The notes: generated by a model from the sequence alone, not told the origin. Shown: positions 7,837-19,376, counted from the stretch's first letter. The stretch is 36,772 nucleotides of DNA from Albidovulum sp. (GCF_008933605.1 NZ_WBUS01000017.1:1-36772); one strand, 5' to 3'. Numbers and translations: made by a program.

Positions 7837-10772
7837 GGATCGCCGGCAAGGGACTCATCGACCGCTCGGAGACGGTGGGCTTCCGGTTCGACGGGCGCGA
7901 CTACACCGGCTTTCGTGGTGACACGCTGGCCTCGGCGCTCCTCGCCTCCGGCGTCCGCATCTTCGGCCGGTCGTTCAAGTATCACCGGCCGCGCGGGGTG
8001 ATGACGACCGGATCGGAGGAACCGAATGCGCTCGTCACCGTGGGGCGCGGCGCCCGCCAGGTGCCCAACGTGCGCGCGACGGTGCAGGAGATTCACGCCG
8101 GGCTCGAGGCGCGGGGCCAGAACGCCTGGCCGTCGATCGGGCTCGACCTTATGGGGGTCAACGACCTCTTCGCGCCCTTCTTCGGCGCCGGCTTCTACTA
8201 CAAGACCTTCATGTGGCCGAGGGCCTTCTGGGAAAGCCTCTACGAGCCCGTGATCCGGCGTGCCGCGGGGCTCGGCGCGCTGTCGGGGAAGTCGAACGAC
8301 GAGGCCTACGAGAAGGCCTGGGCCTTCTGCGATCTCCTCGTGATCGGGTCCGGCCCGGCCGGCCTCATGGCCGCGCTCGTCGCGGGGCGCGCCGGTGCGG
8401 ACGTGATCCTTGTGGAGGAGGACAGCCGGATGGGCGGGCGGCTCCTCCTGGAGTCGCACCAGATCGCGGGGCGACCCGGCGCGGACTGGGCGGCCGATGT
8501 GCTGGCCGAACTCGGCGCCCTGCCGAATGTCCGGCTGATGCCCCGCACCACCGTCACCGGCGCCTATGACGGCGGCACCTACGGCGCGCTCGAACGGGTG
8601 GCCCTGCATATCGCAGGCCCCGACGACGACGTCCCGCGCGAAGGCTTCTGGCGGATCGTGGCCCGGCGCGCCGTGCTCGCCTCGGGGGCGCACGAGCGCC
8701 AGATCGCCTTTGCGAACAACGACCGGCCGGGGATCATGACCGCGGGCGCGGTGCGCGGATATCTCAACCGCTGGGGCGTGGCGGCCGGCAAGTCGGTGAC
8801 CGTCTTCGGCAACAACGACTACGCCCACCGCACGGCGCGCGATCTTTCCGCCGCGGGCGTCCGCATCGCGGCGTTGATCGACCTGCGCGAGGATGTCGCG
8901 ATGCCGGGCGATTTCCCCGTCCATGCCGGATGCCGGGTAATCGACACGGTGGGACGGCGCGGCCTGCGCGAGGTCGTGATCGCCGACCGCGAGGGCAAGG
9001 TCTCGCGCATCGTCAGCGACTGCCTCGCCGTTTCGGGCGGCTGGAACCCGGCGCTGCACCTCGCCTGCCACCTGAACGGCCGTCCCGACTGGCGCGAGGA
9101 CATCGCGGCCTTCGTGCCGCGTGCAGGCATGGTGCCGGGGCTTACCGTCGCCGGGGCTGCGAACGGTGCCTTCTCGACCCATGCCTGCCTCGCGGAGGGT
9201 GCGGCGGCGGCCGAGGCGGTGGTCGAGGATCTGGGGCTTCGCGCGGCGAAGACCGATCTGCCGCAGGCCGAGGATGCGGGCGTGCGCATCCGCGCCTACT
9301 GGGAAGTGCCGGAGCCGAAGCACCGTGCCTGGCTCGATTTCGCCAACGACGTGACGACCAAGGACGTGCGCCTTGCCGCGCAGGAGAACTACCGCAGCGT
9401 CGAGCACATGAAGCGCTACACGACGCAAGGCATGGCGCCGGACCAGGGCAAGAATTCCAACGTCGCGGCGCTGGCCATCCTTGCCGATGCGACGGGCCGG
9501 GCGATCCCCGAGACCGGGACGACGACCTTTCGCCCGCCCTACACGCCCGTCTCGATCGCCGCGATGGGCGCGGGCGGTCAGGGCAAGGGCTTCGCGCCGG
9601 AGCGGCGCACGACCTCCGACGGCGCCGCGCGGGATCGCGGCGCGCCGATGATCGAGGCCGGGCTTTGGTATCGCGCCGCCTATTTCCCGCGACCGGGCGA
9701 GGCGAGCTGGCGCGAGTCGTGCGACCGCGAGGTCAGGATGGTGCGGGAGCGGGTGGGGGTGGCCGACGTCTCCACGCTCGGCAAGATCGACATCCAGGGC
9801 AGGGACGCCGGCCGCTTCCTCGACCTCGTCTACACCAACACGTTCTCGACGCTGAAGCCGGGGCGGGTGCGCTACGGCCTCATGCTGCGCGAGGACGGCA
9901 TGGTGATGGACGACGGCACCACCGCCTGCCTCGGCGAGGGTCACTACCTGATGACCACGACGACGGCGGCGGCGGGACAGGTCATGCGGCACCTCGACTT
10001 CGTCCATCAGGCGCATTGCCCGGACTGGGACGTGCGGATGATCTCGGTCACCGAAAGCTGGGCGCAGTTCGCGGTGGCAGGGCCGCTCGCGCGCGAGCTT
10101 CTCAATTCGGTGCTGGAGACTCCGATCGACGGCGCGGCCTTTCCCTTCCTCTCCTGCGGGGAGGTCCGCGTGATGGAGGTGGAGGCGCGGCTCTTCCGCA
10201 TCTCCTTCTCCGGCGAGGCGGGATACGAGATCGCGGTGCCCGCGCGTTTCGGCGCGGCGCTCTGGCGCGACCTCGTGGCGCGGGCGGAGAGTCTCGGCGG
10301 CGGAGCCTACGGGATGGAGGCGCTCAATGTCCTCAGGATCGAGAAGGGCTTCATCACCCATGCCGAGATCCATGGCCGCGTGACCGCCTTCGACATCGGC
10401 TTGCAGGGGATGGTGAGTGCTAAGAAGGACTGCATCGGCAAGGCGGCGAGCCAGCGGCCCGGCCTGACCGGTCCGGAGCGAGAGCAACTCGTCGGGCTGA
10501 GGCCCATTCCGGCCGGGCGAGCCATCGCCGCGGGCGCGCATCTCTTCGACGAGGGGGCGGCGGCGGTCGCGTCCAATGACCGCGGCTATGTCACCTCGGT
10601 CTGCTGGTCGCCGACGCTGCGCTCCCACCTCGCGCTCGCCTTCCTGAAGGACGGTCGGGCGCGGATCGGCGGCCGGGTGAAGCTCGTGGACCACCTGCGC
10701 AAGGCGGAGGTCCTCTGCGAGGTGACGCATCCGGTCTTCTTCGACCCAGAGGGAGGGCGCGCCCGTGCCTAG
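7833..10772 (+). CDS. soxA: Sarcosine oxidase, alpha subunit
   Basis: The 979-residue alpha subunit, which binds NAD and the folate acceptor. Domains in order: an N-terminal 2Fe-2S-ferredoxin-like fold (Fer2_4 type, SFKYHRPRG near 47-55), a pyridine-nucleotide oxidoreductase domain with VIGSGPAG at about 169-176, and from about residue 606 a GcvT/aminomethyltransferase-like domain that takes the one-carbon unit onto tetrahydrofolate. The ATG at 7833 shares four bases with the soxD stop. The frame is open further upstream, but only inside soxD. The length agrees with known alpha subunits of about 1000 residues. The 3' end overlaps the soxG start by 8 bases. Confidence 0.95.
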   Translation: MRIAGKGLIDRSETVGFRFDGRDYTGFRGDTLASALLASGVRIFGRSFKYHRPRGVMTTGSEEPNALVTVGRGARQVPNVRATVQEIHAGLEARGQNAWPSIGLDLMGVNDLFAPFFGAGFYYKTFMWPRAFWESLYEPVIRRAAGLGALSGKSNDEAYEKAWAFCDLLVIGSGPAGLMAALVAGRAGADVILVEEDSRMGGRLLLESHQIAGRPGADWAADVLAELGALPNVRLMPRTTVTGAYDGGTYGALERVALHIAGPDDDVPREGFWRIVARRAVLASGAHERQIAFANNDRPGIMTAGAVRGYLNRWGVAAGKSVTVFGNNDYAHRTARDLSAAGVRIAALIDLREDVAMPGDFPVHAGCRVIDTVGRRGLREVVIADREGKVSRIVSDCLAVSGGWNPALHLACHLNGRPDWREDIAAFVPRAGMVPGLTVAGAANGAFSTHACLAEGAAAAEAVVEDLGLRAAKTDLPQAEDAGVRIRAYWEVPEPKHRAWLDFANDVTTKDVRLAAQENYRSVEHMKRYTTQGMAPDQGKNSNVAALAILADATGRAIPETGTTTFRPPYTPVSIAAMGAGGQGKGFAPERRTTSDGAARDRGAPMIEAGLWYRAAYFPRPGEASWRESCDREVRMVRERVGVADVSTLGKIDIQGRDAGRFLDLVYTNTFSTLKPGRVRYGLMLREDGMVMDDGTTACLGEGHYLMTTTTAAAGQVMRHLDFVHQAHCPDWDVRMISVTESWAQFAVAGPLARELLNSVLETPIDGAAFPFLSCGEVRVMEVEARLFRISFSGEAGYEIAVPARFGAALWRDLVARAESLGGGAYGMEALNVLRIEKGFITHAEIHGRVTAFDIGLQGMVSAKKDCIGKAASQRPGLTGPEREQLVGLRPIPAGRAIAAGAHLFDEGAAAVASNDRGYVTSVCWSPTLRSHLALAFLKDGRARIGGRVKLVDHLRKAEVLCEVTHPVFFDPEGGRARA

Positions 10773-11313
10773 GCTCATCGAGACCGCCGCCTGCGAGGGG
10801 CTGCTGCCGGTCGTCCTGCCCGAGGTCCGGCTGAGCGAGCTGCCCTTCGCCCCTGTCACCTCGGTCGCGGCCTTCGCCGGCAAGGACAGGGCGGTGGGGA
10901 CGGCGCTGAGGAAGCTGGGCCTCGGCTGGCCCGAGCCCGGGCGGTCGGTCCGCGCCGGCGAGGCCGCCTGCCTCTGGACCGGCCGCGACCAGGCGTTCCT
11001 CATCGGCGCCGCGCCCGAGGGGCTGGCGGGGGTTGCCGCGCTGACCGACCAGTCGGACGGATGGGCGCGGATGCGGCTTCAGGGCCCGGGTGCGGAGGCA
11101 GTGCTTGCGCGCCTCGTGCCGATCGACCTTCGGGTCGCGGCCTTTCCCGAAGGTGCGGTGGCCCGGAGCGGGCTCAACCACATGATGATGGTGCTGATGC
11201 GCGAGGGGCCGCAGGCGTTCCAGATCATGGTCTTCCGCTCCATGGCCGGGTCGGCCGTGCATGAACTGGCGGTGGCGATGAAGGCGCTCGCCGCCCGCGC
11301 CGCGCTCGGCTGA
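10765..11313 (+). CDS. soxG: Sarcosine oxidase, gamma subunit
   Basis: A 182-residue gamma subunit of heterotetrameric sarcosine oxidase, the structural subunit with a GcvT-like fold that packs against the other chains. The protein starts at a GTG (10765) inside the end of soxA, and GGGAGG at about 10751-10756 provides the ribosome binding site. The overlap implies coupled translation and equal expression. It is last in the operon; the next gene, dnaG, starts 61 bases later and is functionally unrelated. Sequence conservation of gamma subunits is weak, so position is part of the evidence. Confidence 0.92.
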   Translation: MPRLIETAACEGLLPVVLPEVRLSELPFAPVTSVAAFAGKDRAVGTALRKLGLGWPEPGRSVRAGEAACLWTGRDQAFLIGAAPEGLAGVAALTDQSDGWARMRLQGPGAEAVLARLVPIDLRVAAFPEGAVARSGLNHMMMVLMREGPQAFQIMVFRSMAGSAVHELAVAMKALAARAALG

Positions 11314-11358
11314 CGACCGCGGAAGCGGGCTGACGGGCCTTGCCCGCCGCAGCCGAAG

Positions 11359-11373
11359 GGCCGATATTCGGCC
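11359..11373. repeat. Palindrome abutting the dnaG start codon
   Basis: GGCCGA (11359-11364) and TCGGCC (11368-11373) are perfect arms around TAT, ending one base before the dnaG ATG (11375). No Shine-Dalgarno sequence lies at normal distance; the nearest purine run (GAAGGG, 11355-11360) overlaps the left arm. The palindrome could limit ribosome access or be an operator. Confidence 0.4.
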
Positions 11374-11374
11374 G

Positions 11375-13330
11375 ATGAGTCTGCCCCCCGGTTTCCTCGA
11401 CGAACTGCGTGCCCGGACGACGCTGAGCCACGTCGTCGGCCGCAAGGTGACCTGGGACCAGCGCAAGTCGAACCGGGCGAAGGGCGATTTCTGGGCGCCG
11501 TGCCCGTTTCACCAGGAAAAGACCGCGTCCTTCCACGTCGATGACCGCAAGGGCTACTACTACTGTTTCGGCTGCCACGCGAAGGGTGATGCGCTGACCT
11601 TCCTGCGGGAGGCCGAGGCAATGCCGTTCATGGAGGCGGTGGAGACTCTGGCGCGCGAAGCCGGGATGGCGATGCCCGCGGCCGACCCCAAGGCGGCCGA
11701 ACGCGCCGACCGGCGCACCGAGCTTGCGAAGGTCATGGAGGAGGCCGTCCGCCATTACCGGTTGCAACTCAGGACCTCCGCCGGGGCGGCGGCGCGCGAC
11801 TACCTGGCGCGGCGCAGGCTTTCGGACACGGCGCAGGACCGGTTCGAGATTGGCTTTGCGCCGGAGGGGTGGCAGGGGCTCTGGGATCACCTGAAGGCCA
11901 AGGGCATTGCCGACGATCTCATCCTCGGCGCCGGACTGGCGAAGGCCAGCACCAGGGGCAAGGCACCCTACGATGTCTTCCGCAACCGGATCATGTTTCC
12001 GATCCGCGACGCGCGCGGCCGCTGCATCGCCTTCGGCGGTCGCGCCATGGACCCCGCCGACGGCGCGAAATACCTCAACTCGCCGGAAACCGAGCTCTTC
12101 GACAAGAGCCGCACCCTCTACAACCACGGGCCGGGGCGAGAGGCGGCCGCGAAGGGGCAGCCGCTTCTCGTGGCCGAGGGCTACATGGACGTGATCGCGC
12201 TCGTCGGCGCCGGGTTCGAGGCGGCGGTGGCGCCCCTTGGCACCGCGATCACGGAAGACCAGCTTCAGCTTCTCTGGCGCATTCACCCCGAGCCCCTGAT
12301 CATGCTCGACGGCGACGCCGCGGGCATCCGCGCCGCCACCCGGCTCGTCGATCTGGCGCTGCCCCTGCTCGTCGCGGGGCAGGGGCTGCGCTTCGTCATC
12401 CTGCCCGAGGGGCTCGACCCCGACGACCTGATCCGTACGCGCGGCCACGCGGCGATGGCGGCAGCCGTCGCCGGTGCCGAACCGATGGTGAACCTGCTCT
12501 GGCGGCGCGAGACCGAGGGCCGCGTCTTCGACAGCCCGGAACGCAGGGCCGCGCTCGACAAGACCCTGCGCGAGTCGATCCGGCGGATCGCCGACCCATC
12601 GATCCGGGCGCACTACGGCGAGGAGATCAAGCGTTTGCGCTGGGAGCTTTTCGCAGCCGGCCGGCCGCCGCCGCGGGGAGGGGCCACGCGGCGACCGGAG
12701 GGACGCGGGCAGGGTTTCCGCCCGGGTGCCGCGACCGAACCCCTGCCGGGAACGCGGGCCTCGCTCCTCGCGGCCGCCCCGGTCGGAGACGTGGAGGATT
12801 ACCTGCGCGAGGCGATGATCCTCGCCATCGCGATCACGCATCCCGGTTGTGTCACCCGCTTCGAGGGGGAGTTCGAGACGCTTCACCTGCGCGACGCCGG
12901 CCACGAGCGCCTGCGCCATGCCGTTCTCGTGGCGGCGCATGACGGCGGTCCCGCCTCCTTGCGGGAAAAAGTGGCGCGTGCGGCGGGCGCCGAGCTTGAA
13001 AAGCTCTTCGCGCTCGCCCATGTGCGCATCGCTCCCCCCGTGCGCAACACCGACGACAGCGATTTCGCCGCAATGTGCCTTGCCGAGGAACTTGCCAAGC
13101 TGGAAGCCCGGCGCGGCATGGAGGCCGAGGTGGCCGAGGCGATGGAGGACCTTGCTGGGCTTGCCGACGAGGGCCTCACTTGGCGGCTCGGCCAGGCAGC
13201 CGAGGCCCGGTACCGGGCGGAACGGTCGAAGCTCGACGACGACAGCGACATGGGCGAGGATCGCGGCGCGCTCTCGGCCGGGCTTCAGCGGCTCATCGAC
13301 GCCGCCGTCTGGGAGAAGAAGAAACCCTGA
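11375..13330 (+). CDS. dnaG: DNA primase
   Basis: A 651-residue bacterial primase that makes RNA primers at the replication fork together with the DnaB helicase. The N-terminal CHC2 zinc finger has C43, H46, C64 and C67. A TOPRIM catalytic core follows, with VAEGYMD (E268) and LDGDAAG (D312, D314). The C-terminal third, after a low-complexity Arg/Gly/Pro linker around residues 428-460, corresponds to the helicase-interacting domain. The order dnaG-rpoD is the conserved arrangement of the bacterial macromolecular synthesis operon, here without rpsU. No clear ribosome binding site precedes the ATG, and a palindrome sits there instead. Confidence 0.96.
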   Translation: MSLPPGFLDELRARTTLSHVVGRKVTWDQRKSNRAKGDFWAPCPFHQEKTASFHVDDRKGYYYCFGCHAKGDALTFLREAEAMPFMEAVETLAREAGMAMPAADPKAAERADRRTELAKVMEEAVRHYRLQLRTSAGAAARDYLARRRLSDTAQDRFEIGFAPEGWQGLWDHLKAKGIADDLILGAGLAKASTRGKAPYDVFRNRIMFPIRDARGRCIAFGGRAMDPADGAKYLNSPETELFDKSRTLYNHGPGREAAAKGQPLLVAEGYMDVIALVGAGFEAAVAPLGTAITEDQLQLLWRIHPEPLIMLDGDAAGIRAATRLVDLALPLLVAGQGLRFVILPEGLDPDDLIRTRGHAAMAAAVAGAEPMVNLLWRRETEGRVFDSPERRAALDKTLRESIRRIADPSIRAHYGEEIKRLRWELFAAGRPPPRGGATRRPEGRGQGFRPGAATEPLPGTRASLLAAAPVGDVEDYLREAMILAIAITHPGCVTRFEGEFETLHLRDAGHERLRHAVLVAAHDGGPASLREKVARAAGAELEKLFALAHVRIAPPVRNTDDSDFAAMCLAEELAKLEARRGMEAEVAEAMEDLAGLADEGLTWRLGQAAEARYRAERSKLDDDSDMGEDRGALSAGLQRLIDAAVWEKKKP

Positions 13331-13437
13331 AGGCCGCGCACGCAGGGCCGCCGCCCCTGTGATTCGCCGCCATGATTCGCTAAGACGGTCGGGCCGATTC
13401 GCCCCGCGCCCGAGTCGCCCGCAAGGAAGGAGCCCCG

Positions 13438-15426
<1,989 letters not shown>

Positions 15427-15472
15427 CGGCTGCGCCGGCCGGACTCGCGGGCGCGATCGCGCATTAATCGGT

Positions 15473-15505
15473 GCCGGGGACCGCTGCGCGGTTTCCCGTC
15501 CCGGC
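15473..15505 (+). terminator. GC-rich hairpin downstream of rpoD
   Basis: GCCGGG (15473-15478) pairs with CCCGGC (15500-15505), and inside it ACCGC (15480-15484) pairs with GCGGT (15488-15492), about 50 bases after the rpoD stop. There is no T-run, so this is at best a weak or factor-assisted terminator or a 3' stabilising structure. Confidence 0.3.
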
Positions 15506-15545
15506 GTGCGGGGTCTCGCACCCGACATGCGCCTGTGCCGCCCGC

Positions 15546-15580
15546 GCCGCAATTCCGCCGCGTTCGGCAGGGATTGTCGC
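15546..15580 (+). promoter_or_regulatory. GCCGC direct-repeat element upstream of the polysaccharide genes
   Basis: GCCGCAATT at 15546 and GCCGCGTT at 15557 are 11 bases apart start-to-start and are followed by ATTGTCGC at 15573-15580. Over the repeat pair this block matches 4184-4203, upstream of the Tad-like pair, with only two or so differences. It lies about 80-115 bases before the GTG at 15662, where a regulator site would be expected. Confidence 0.45.
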
Positions 15581-15661
15581 CGGAAGGGGCGAAAACTACT
15601 TCTTTCCTTGCGAAATGGACGCCGTTTCCGCAAAACGCGAGGCAGGAACAGGAGGGCTTGC

Positions 15662-17098
15662 GTGGCAGGCGTAAGAACACTCCCTTCGCAGCGGGGCGCT
15701 GTCCTGATGCGGGACGGGCATGTGGTCGTTCGCCCTGATGGTGCGGGGCGGGCGGCACAGCGCATGCCGTTCTTCGCGCTCGTTGTCTTCGTCGCGCTCT
15801 TGATTCCGGCGTTCTTCCATATCGGAACGCTGTTGATGACGCCGTCGCGGCTTCTGTTCCTTCTGCTGATCCCGTTGCTGCTCATGAAACTTCTGGGCAA
15901 GAGCTACGGGCGCGTCACCTATATCGACTGGCTCATTCTCTTCCACATGTCCTGGTTCACGCTGAGCGTCTTCGTGAACGCTTCGGCCAGCACCGCGATC
16001 ACCTACACTGGTGTCAACACGGTCATCCTGCTCGGCGGTTACCTTGCCGGGCGCGCCGCGATCCGCGACCTCGACCAGTTCCTCGGCTTCGTGCGCTTCT
16101 TTGCCCTCGTGCTGACGCTCAGCGTGCCCTTCATCGTCTACGAGACGCTGACGGGGCACCTCACGATCCCGAAGATCGTCGAGATGATCCCGGGCGTCAC
16201 CTCGAACCGGGATGTGCAGTACCCGCGTCGGATGGGGCTCGATCGGGTGCAGTTCGTCTTTGTTCACCCGATCCACTACGGGTTCTTCTGCTCGCTTTCG
16301 GTCGCGCTCTTCTTCCTCGCGATGAAGAACCAGATCGGCAACTTCCGGCTCTGGGCGCAGGCTGCCGTGCTTGCGCTCACCACCTTCTTCTCGCTTTCGA
16401 GCGGCCCCCTCCTGTCGATGATCATCCAGTTCCTGCTGATCATGTGGCTCTACGTGATGCGCAAGAACGAGCGGCCCTGGATGACGCTCGTCTGGATCAG
16501 CCTCGGGCTCTACGTCGTGCTTGAGGTCGCGTCGAACGGCCCGGCACTTTACTACATCATTACCAAGGTGGCATTTAACCCCGGAACGGCAAACGCACGT
16601 CGGGTCCTGCTCGACTACGGCATCGACCAGGTGATCGCGACGCCGGTCTTCGGTATCTTCAAGCGGCCGTGGAACCTTCCGCCCTGGATGACCGGCAGCC
16701 TCGACAACTACTGGCTGGGCCTTGCCGTGGCCTTCGGATTCCCCACCTTCTTCTCGCAGTTCCTCGCCTTTATCCTCGCCATCGTCGCTGTCGCCAAGCG
16801 CGATTTCCCCAAGGGCAGCACGCTTGACCGTGTGCGGACCGCCTGGGTCATCTCCATGATCAGTGCGACGCTGACGCTCGGCACCGTCTTCGTCTGGAGC
16901 GAGATAGCCTCCTTCATGTTCTTCTTCTTCGCGGCCGGCCTGTGGATGCTGGACGCCGAGGTCGAGACGGGCGAGGCGCCGCCGCCCGAGCCGGAGGCCG
17001 AGGCGCGACGGGGGCCGCAGTATTCGCGCTATGGCCCGTCCCGGCAGCGACCGCTCGGGCCCGGGCTGGTGCCGCGCGCCGCCGGGCGACGGACATGA
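15662..17098 (+). CDS. O-antigen ligase/polymerase-like polytopic membrane protein
   Basis: A 478-residue inner-membrane protein with about ten to twelve hydrophobic segments and a large periplasmic-type loop between them, the layout of the Wzy/O-antigen ligase (WaaL-like) family. Such proteins polymerise glycan repeat units or attach them to a lipid or protein acceptor. I chose the GTG at 15662 because GGAGGG (15651-15656) lies 5 bases upstream and the longer open frame above it is Arg-rich and not protein-like. An ATG further in (MRDGHVV, 15707) is an alternative. The C-terminal 40 residues are a Pro/Glu/Arg-rich cytoplasmic tail. Two acyltransferase-3 genes follow on the same strand, suggesting a glycan assembly and acylation unit. 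Whether it is a ligase or a polymerase cannot be told. Confidence 0.75.
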   Translation: MAGVRTLPSQRGAVLMRDGHVVVRPDGAGRAAQRMPFFALVVFVALLIPAFFHIGTLLMTPSRLLFLLLIPLLLMKLLGKSYGRVTYIDWLILFHMSWFTLSVFVNASASTAITYTGVNTVILLGGYLAGRAAIRDLDQFLGFVRFFALVLTLSVPFIVYETLTGHLTIPKIVEMIPGVTSNRDVQYPRRMGLDRVQFVFVHPIHYGFFCSLSVALFFLAMKNQIGNFRLWAQAAVLALTTFFSLSSGPLLSMIIQFLLIMWLYVMRKNERPWMTLVWISLGLYVVLEVASNGPALYYIITKVAFNPGTANARRVLLDYGIDQVIATPVFGIFKRPWNLPPWMTGSLDNYWLGLAVAFGFPTFFSQFLAFILAIVAVAKRDFPKGSTLDRVRTAWVISMISATLTLGTVFVWSEIASFMFFFFAAGLWMLDAEVETGEAPPPEPEAEARRGPQYSRYGPSRQRPLGPGLVPRAAGRRT

Positions 17099-17114
17099 GC
17101 GGCGGACTCCGGGC

Positions 17115-18206
17115 ATGAGCGTGAAATCCGAGTTCATCTCGAAACGGTCGGTGCCGCTCGACTGCATCCGGGCGACGGCCATCGTCATGGTCGTCGTCTT
17201 CCACGTGGCGACGCGCTATCCCGATGCCGCACTCGACCCGTTCGCCGCGCTCTTCCGCGCCTGGGGCACGCTCGGCGTCGATATCTTCTTTCCGTTGAGC
17301 GGCTATCTCATCACCTCCTTCCTGATCCGCCACGCCGATGCCGGGTCGATCCGCACCTTCTTCCTCAGGCGCTTCTTCCGGATCGTGCCGCTCTACATGG
17401 TGGCCGTGACGATCTATTTCCTCGCCGCCAAGGTGCTCGACCAAGAGCCGGGGATCATCGACAGGATCTGGATTCCCTACACCTTCCTGACCGGCTGGTT
17501 CATCTTCTTCGACGGCGTCGAGACGGTGCCCTACACCATCACCTGGTCGCTCTCGGTCGAGGAGTTCTCCTACATCGTCATCGGCCTCGCGGCGCTGGTC
17601 GCGCGCCGGTCGTTGCCGGGCTTTCTGCTCTTCCTGAGCCTCTTTGCGCTGGGTTTGCGGTACTACCTGAACACGGTGGGCCACGCGGGGACCTATCACT
17701 TCCCGCTGACCCGGCTCGATTCCATCGCCATGGGGGGCATTCTCGCCTGGGCGATGGGCCGGGGGATGCCCGTTGTCCTCCCGGTTGCCGCCCTGACGCT
17801 CGTCGCCCTCGGGGCGCGAATGCTCAGCGGGGCCTTCGCGCCGACTTTCCTCTACACGCTCGTCACCTGCCTGACGCTTCTCGCCATCGCGGTCTCGGAG
17901 TCCTGGCTCAGGGGTTACCGCGGGCTTCTCGCCACCGGTTATGCGCGGGTGGGGTTCTATTCCTACTTCATCTACCTCTTTCACTTCATGGTGCTCGAGG
18001 CGCAGCTCAGGGCCGAAGGCGCGCTCGGCCTCGGCGGGATTCCCTTCTGGGTCAATGCCGCGCTCTGCCTCGGGCTGAGCTACGGCGCCGCCGTGGTTTC
18101 CTTCCGCTGGTTCGAGGGGCCGATGCTGCAGTTCGGGCGGCGGCTCGAATCGCGGCCGGCCGCGCACGCGGGTGCGGCGGTCAGGGCCGGTGCGGGCAAT
18201 GACTAG
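17115..18206 (+). CDS. Acyltransferase-3 family membrane protein (OafA/YrhL-like)
   Basis: A 363-residue integral membrane acyltransferase of the acyltransferase-3 family, which transfers acetyl or other acyl groups to surface glycans. The family hallmarks are visible: R19 and H30 in LDCIRATAIVMVVVFH, FFPLSGYLI in the second membrane segment, and TWSLSVEEFSY near 143-153. About ten membrane helices fill the chain, with no C-terminal SGNH domain. The ATG at 17115 is 16 bases after the stop of the ligase-like gene; no strong ribosome binding site is present, so coupled translation is likely. The next gene is a second, divergent member of the same family. Confidence 0.88.
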   Translation: MSVKSEFISKRSVPLDCIRATAIVMVVVFHVATRYPDAALDPFAALFRAWGTLGVDIFFPLSGYLITSFLIRHADAGSIRTFFLRRFFRIVPLYMVAVTIYFLAAKVLDQEPGIIDRIWIPYTFLTGWFIFFDGVETVPYTITWSLSVEEFSYIVIGLAALVARRSLPGFLLFLSLFALGLRYYLNTVGHAGTYHFPLTRLDSIAMGGILAWAMGRGMPVVLPVAALTLVALGARMLSGAFAPTFLYTLVTCLTLLAIAVSESWLRGYRGLLATGYARVGFYSYFIYLFHFMVLEAQLRAEGALGLGGIPFWVNAALCLGLSYGAAVVSFRWFEGPMLQFGRRLESRPAAHAGAAVRAGAGND

Positions 18207-18230
18207 GAGGCGCAGGACGAAGGGTTCGGT

Positions 18231-19376
18231 ATGGGTGCGTCAGGTTCGGACATGATGCGGGGCGACGTGGCAAGGTCAGCCCGGGCGGGGCCGGTGGAAG
18301 CGCCGGGCGCGGGCAGCCTGCCGCCCACGCTCGCGCGCGGCGCAATCCCCTCGCTCGACGGCATCCGGGCGGTGTCGGTCGCGATCGTCTTCTTCGCCCA
18401 TGCCGGGCTCTCGGACGCCATCGCCGGAGGCTTCGGGGTGACGATCTTCTTCTTCCTGTCGGGGTTCCTCATCACCACGCTCTTCCTGCGCGAATGGCGG
18501 GACACCGACAGTATCCACATCGGCAAGTTCTACGTCCGCCGGTTCCTGCGGCTCTCGCCGCCGCTCTTCTTCACGCTCGGGGTGGGCTACCTGCTCGTCT
18601 GGCTCGGCTTCGCGGACGGGAAGTTCGAGCCGCTGGCGATCCTCAGCCAGCTTCTATACTTCCACAACTACTATCTCGCGGCCTTCCCCGATGCGGGGTC
18701 CGTCGTCGTCGGACTGCAGCCGCTCTGGTCCCTCTCGGTGGAGGAGCATTTCTACCTCATCTTTCCGCTCATCTTCCTGCTCTTCACGCGCGGGAAGGTG
18801 CGGGTTTCCCACATCGTCGCACTGCTCGTCGCCATCGTCGCCTGGCGCTACTTCCGCTGGCAGGTCCTGCTCGACACCCAGTGGACGATCTACATCTCCA
18901 CCGACACGCGGTTCGACTCGATCCTCTACGGCTGCCTCCTGGCGCTCATGGAGCGGAACGGGGCGGCGGCACGGGTGATGCCCCCGGACAACCGGCGGCT
19001 CACGCTCCTCGTCTTCGGGGCGCTCGCGGTGCTCGCCCTCTCGATCCTCGCGCGCGACATGACCTTCCGGTCAACGCTGCGCTACACGGTGCAGGGTATC
19101 GCGCTGATGGTCGTCTTCCACTACGCGGTCACCCGGCCGGATTACTGGCTGTTCCGGCCGCTGAACCTCGGCTGGGTCAGGACGATCGGGCTCTATTCCT
19201 ACTCGATCTACCTCGCCCACTACGTGATCATCCGGATCCTGCACAAGCACGACTGGTTCGAGGGCAACGCTGCGCTCTTCATCGCCGCCGCCGCGGTCAT
19301 CTCCATCGCCTATGCGGCCTTCGTCTGGCATGTGATCGAGCCGCTGCCGCGCCGGCTCAGGCACCGCTTCGCCTGA
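18231..19376 (+). CDS. Second acyltransferase-3 family membrane protein
   Basis: A 381-residue acyltransferase-3 protein, similar in layout to its upstream neighbour but clearly diverged. The catalytic-type residues R46 and H57 are in SLDGIRAVSVAIVFFAH, FFLSGFLI follows, and SLSVEEHFYLIFPL is conserved. A 35-residue N-terminal extension rich in Gly, Ala and Pro precedes the first helix; the start at 18231 is supported by GAAGGG 6 bases upstream, while ATGs at 18252 and 18255 are alternatives. The two paralogs in tandem suggest two acylation positions on one glycan or two glycans. The stop is only 5 bases from the convergent frcA stop, with no terminator between them. Confidence 0.88.
   Translation: MGASGSDMMRGDVARSARAGPVEAPGAGSLPPTLARGAIPSLDGIRAVSVAIVFFAHAGLSDAIAGGFGVTIFFFLSGFLITTLFLREWRDTDSIHIGKFYVRRFLRLSPPLFFTLGVGYLLVWLGFADGKFEPLAILSQLLYFHNYYLAAFPDAGSVVVGLQPLWSLSVEEHFYLIFPLIFLLFTRGKVRVSHIVALLVAIVAWRYFRWQVLLDTQWTIYISTDTRFDSILYGCLLALMERNGAAARVMPPDNRRLTLLVFGALAVLALSILARDMTFRSTLRYTVQGIALMVVFHYAVTRPDYWLFRPLNLGWVRTIGLYSYSIYLAHYVIIRILHKHDWFEGNAALFIAAAAVISIAYAAFVWHVIEPLPRRLRHRFA

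Noticed and set aside
7656-11003. An 1115-residue open frame on the minus strand opposite soxA
   Set aside because: Shadow of soxDAG; no family motif, and its codon third positions are set by the real frame.
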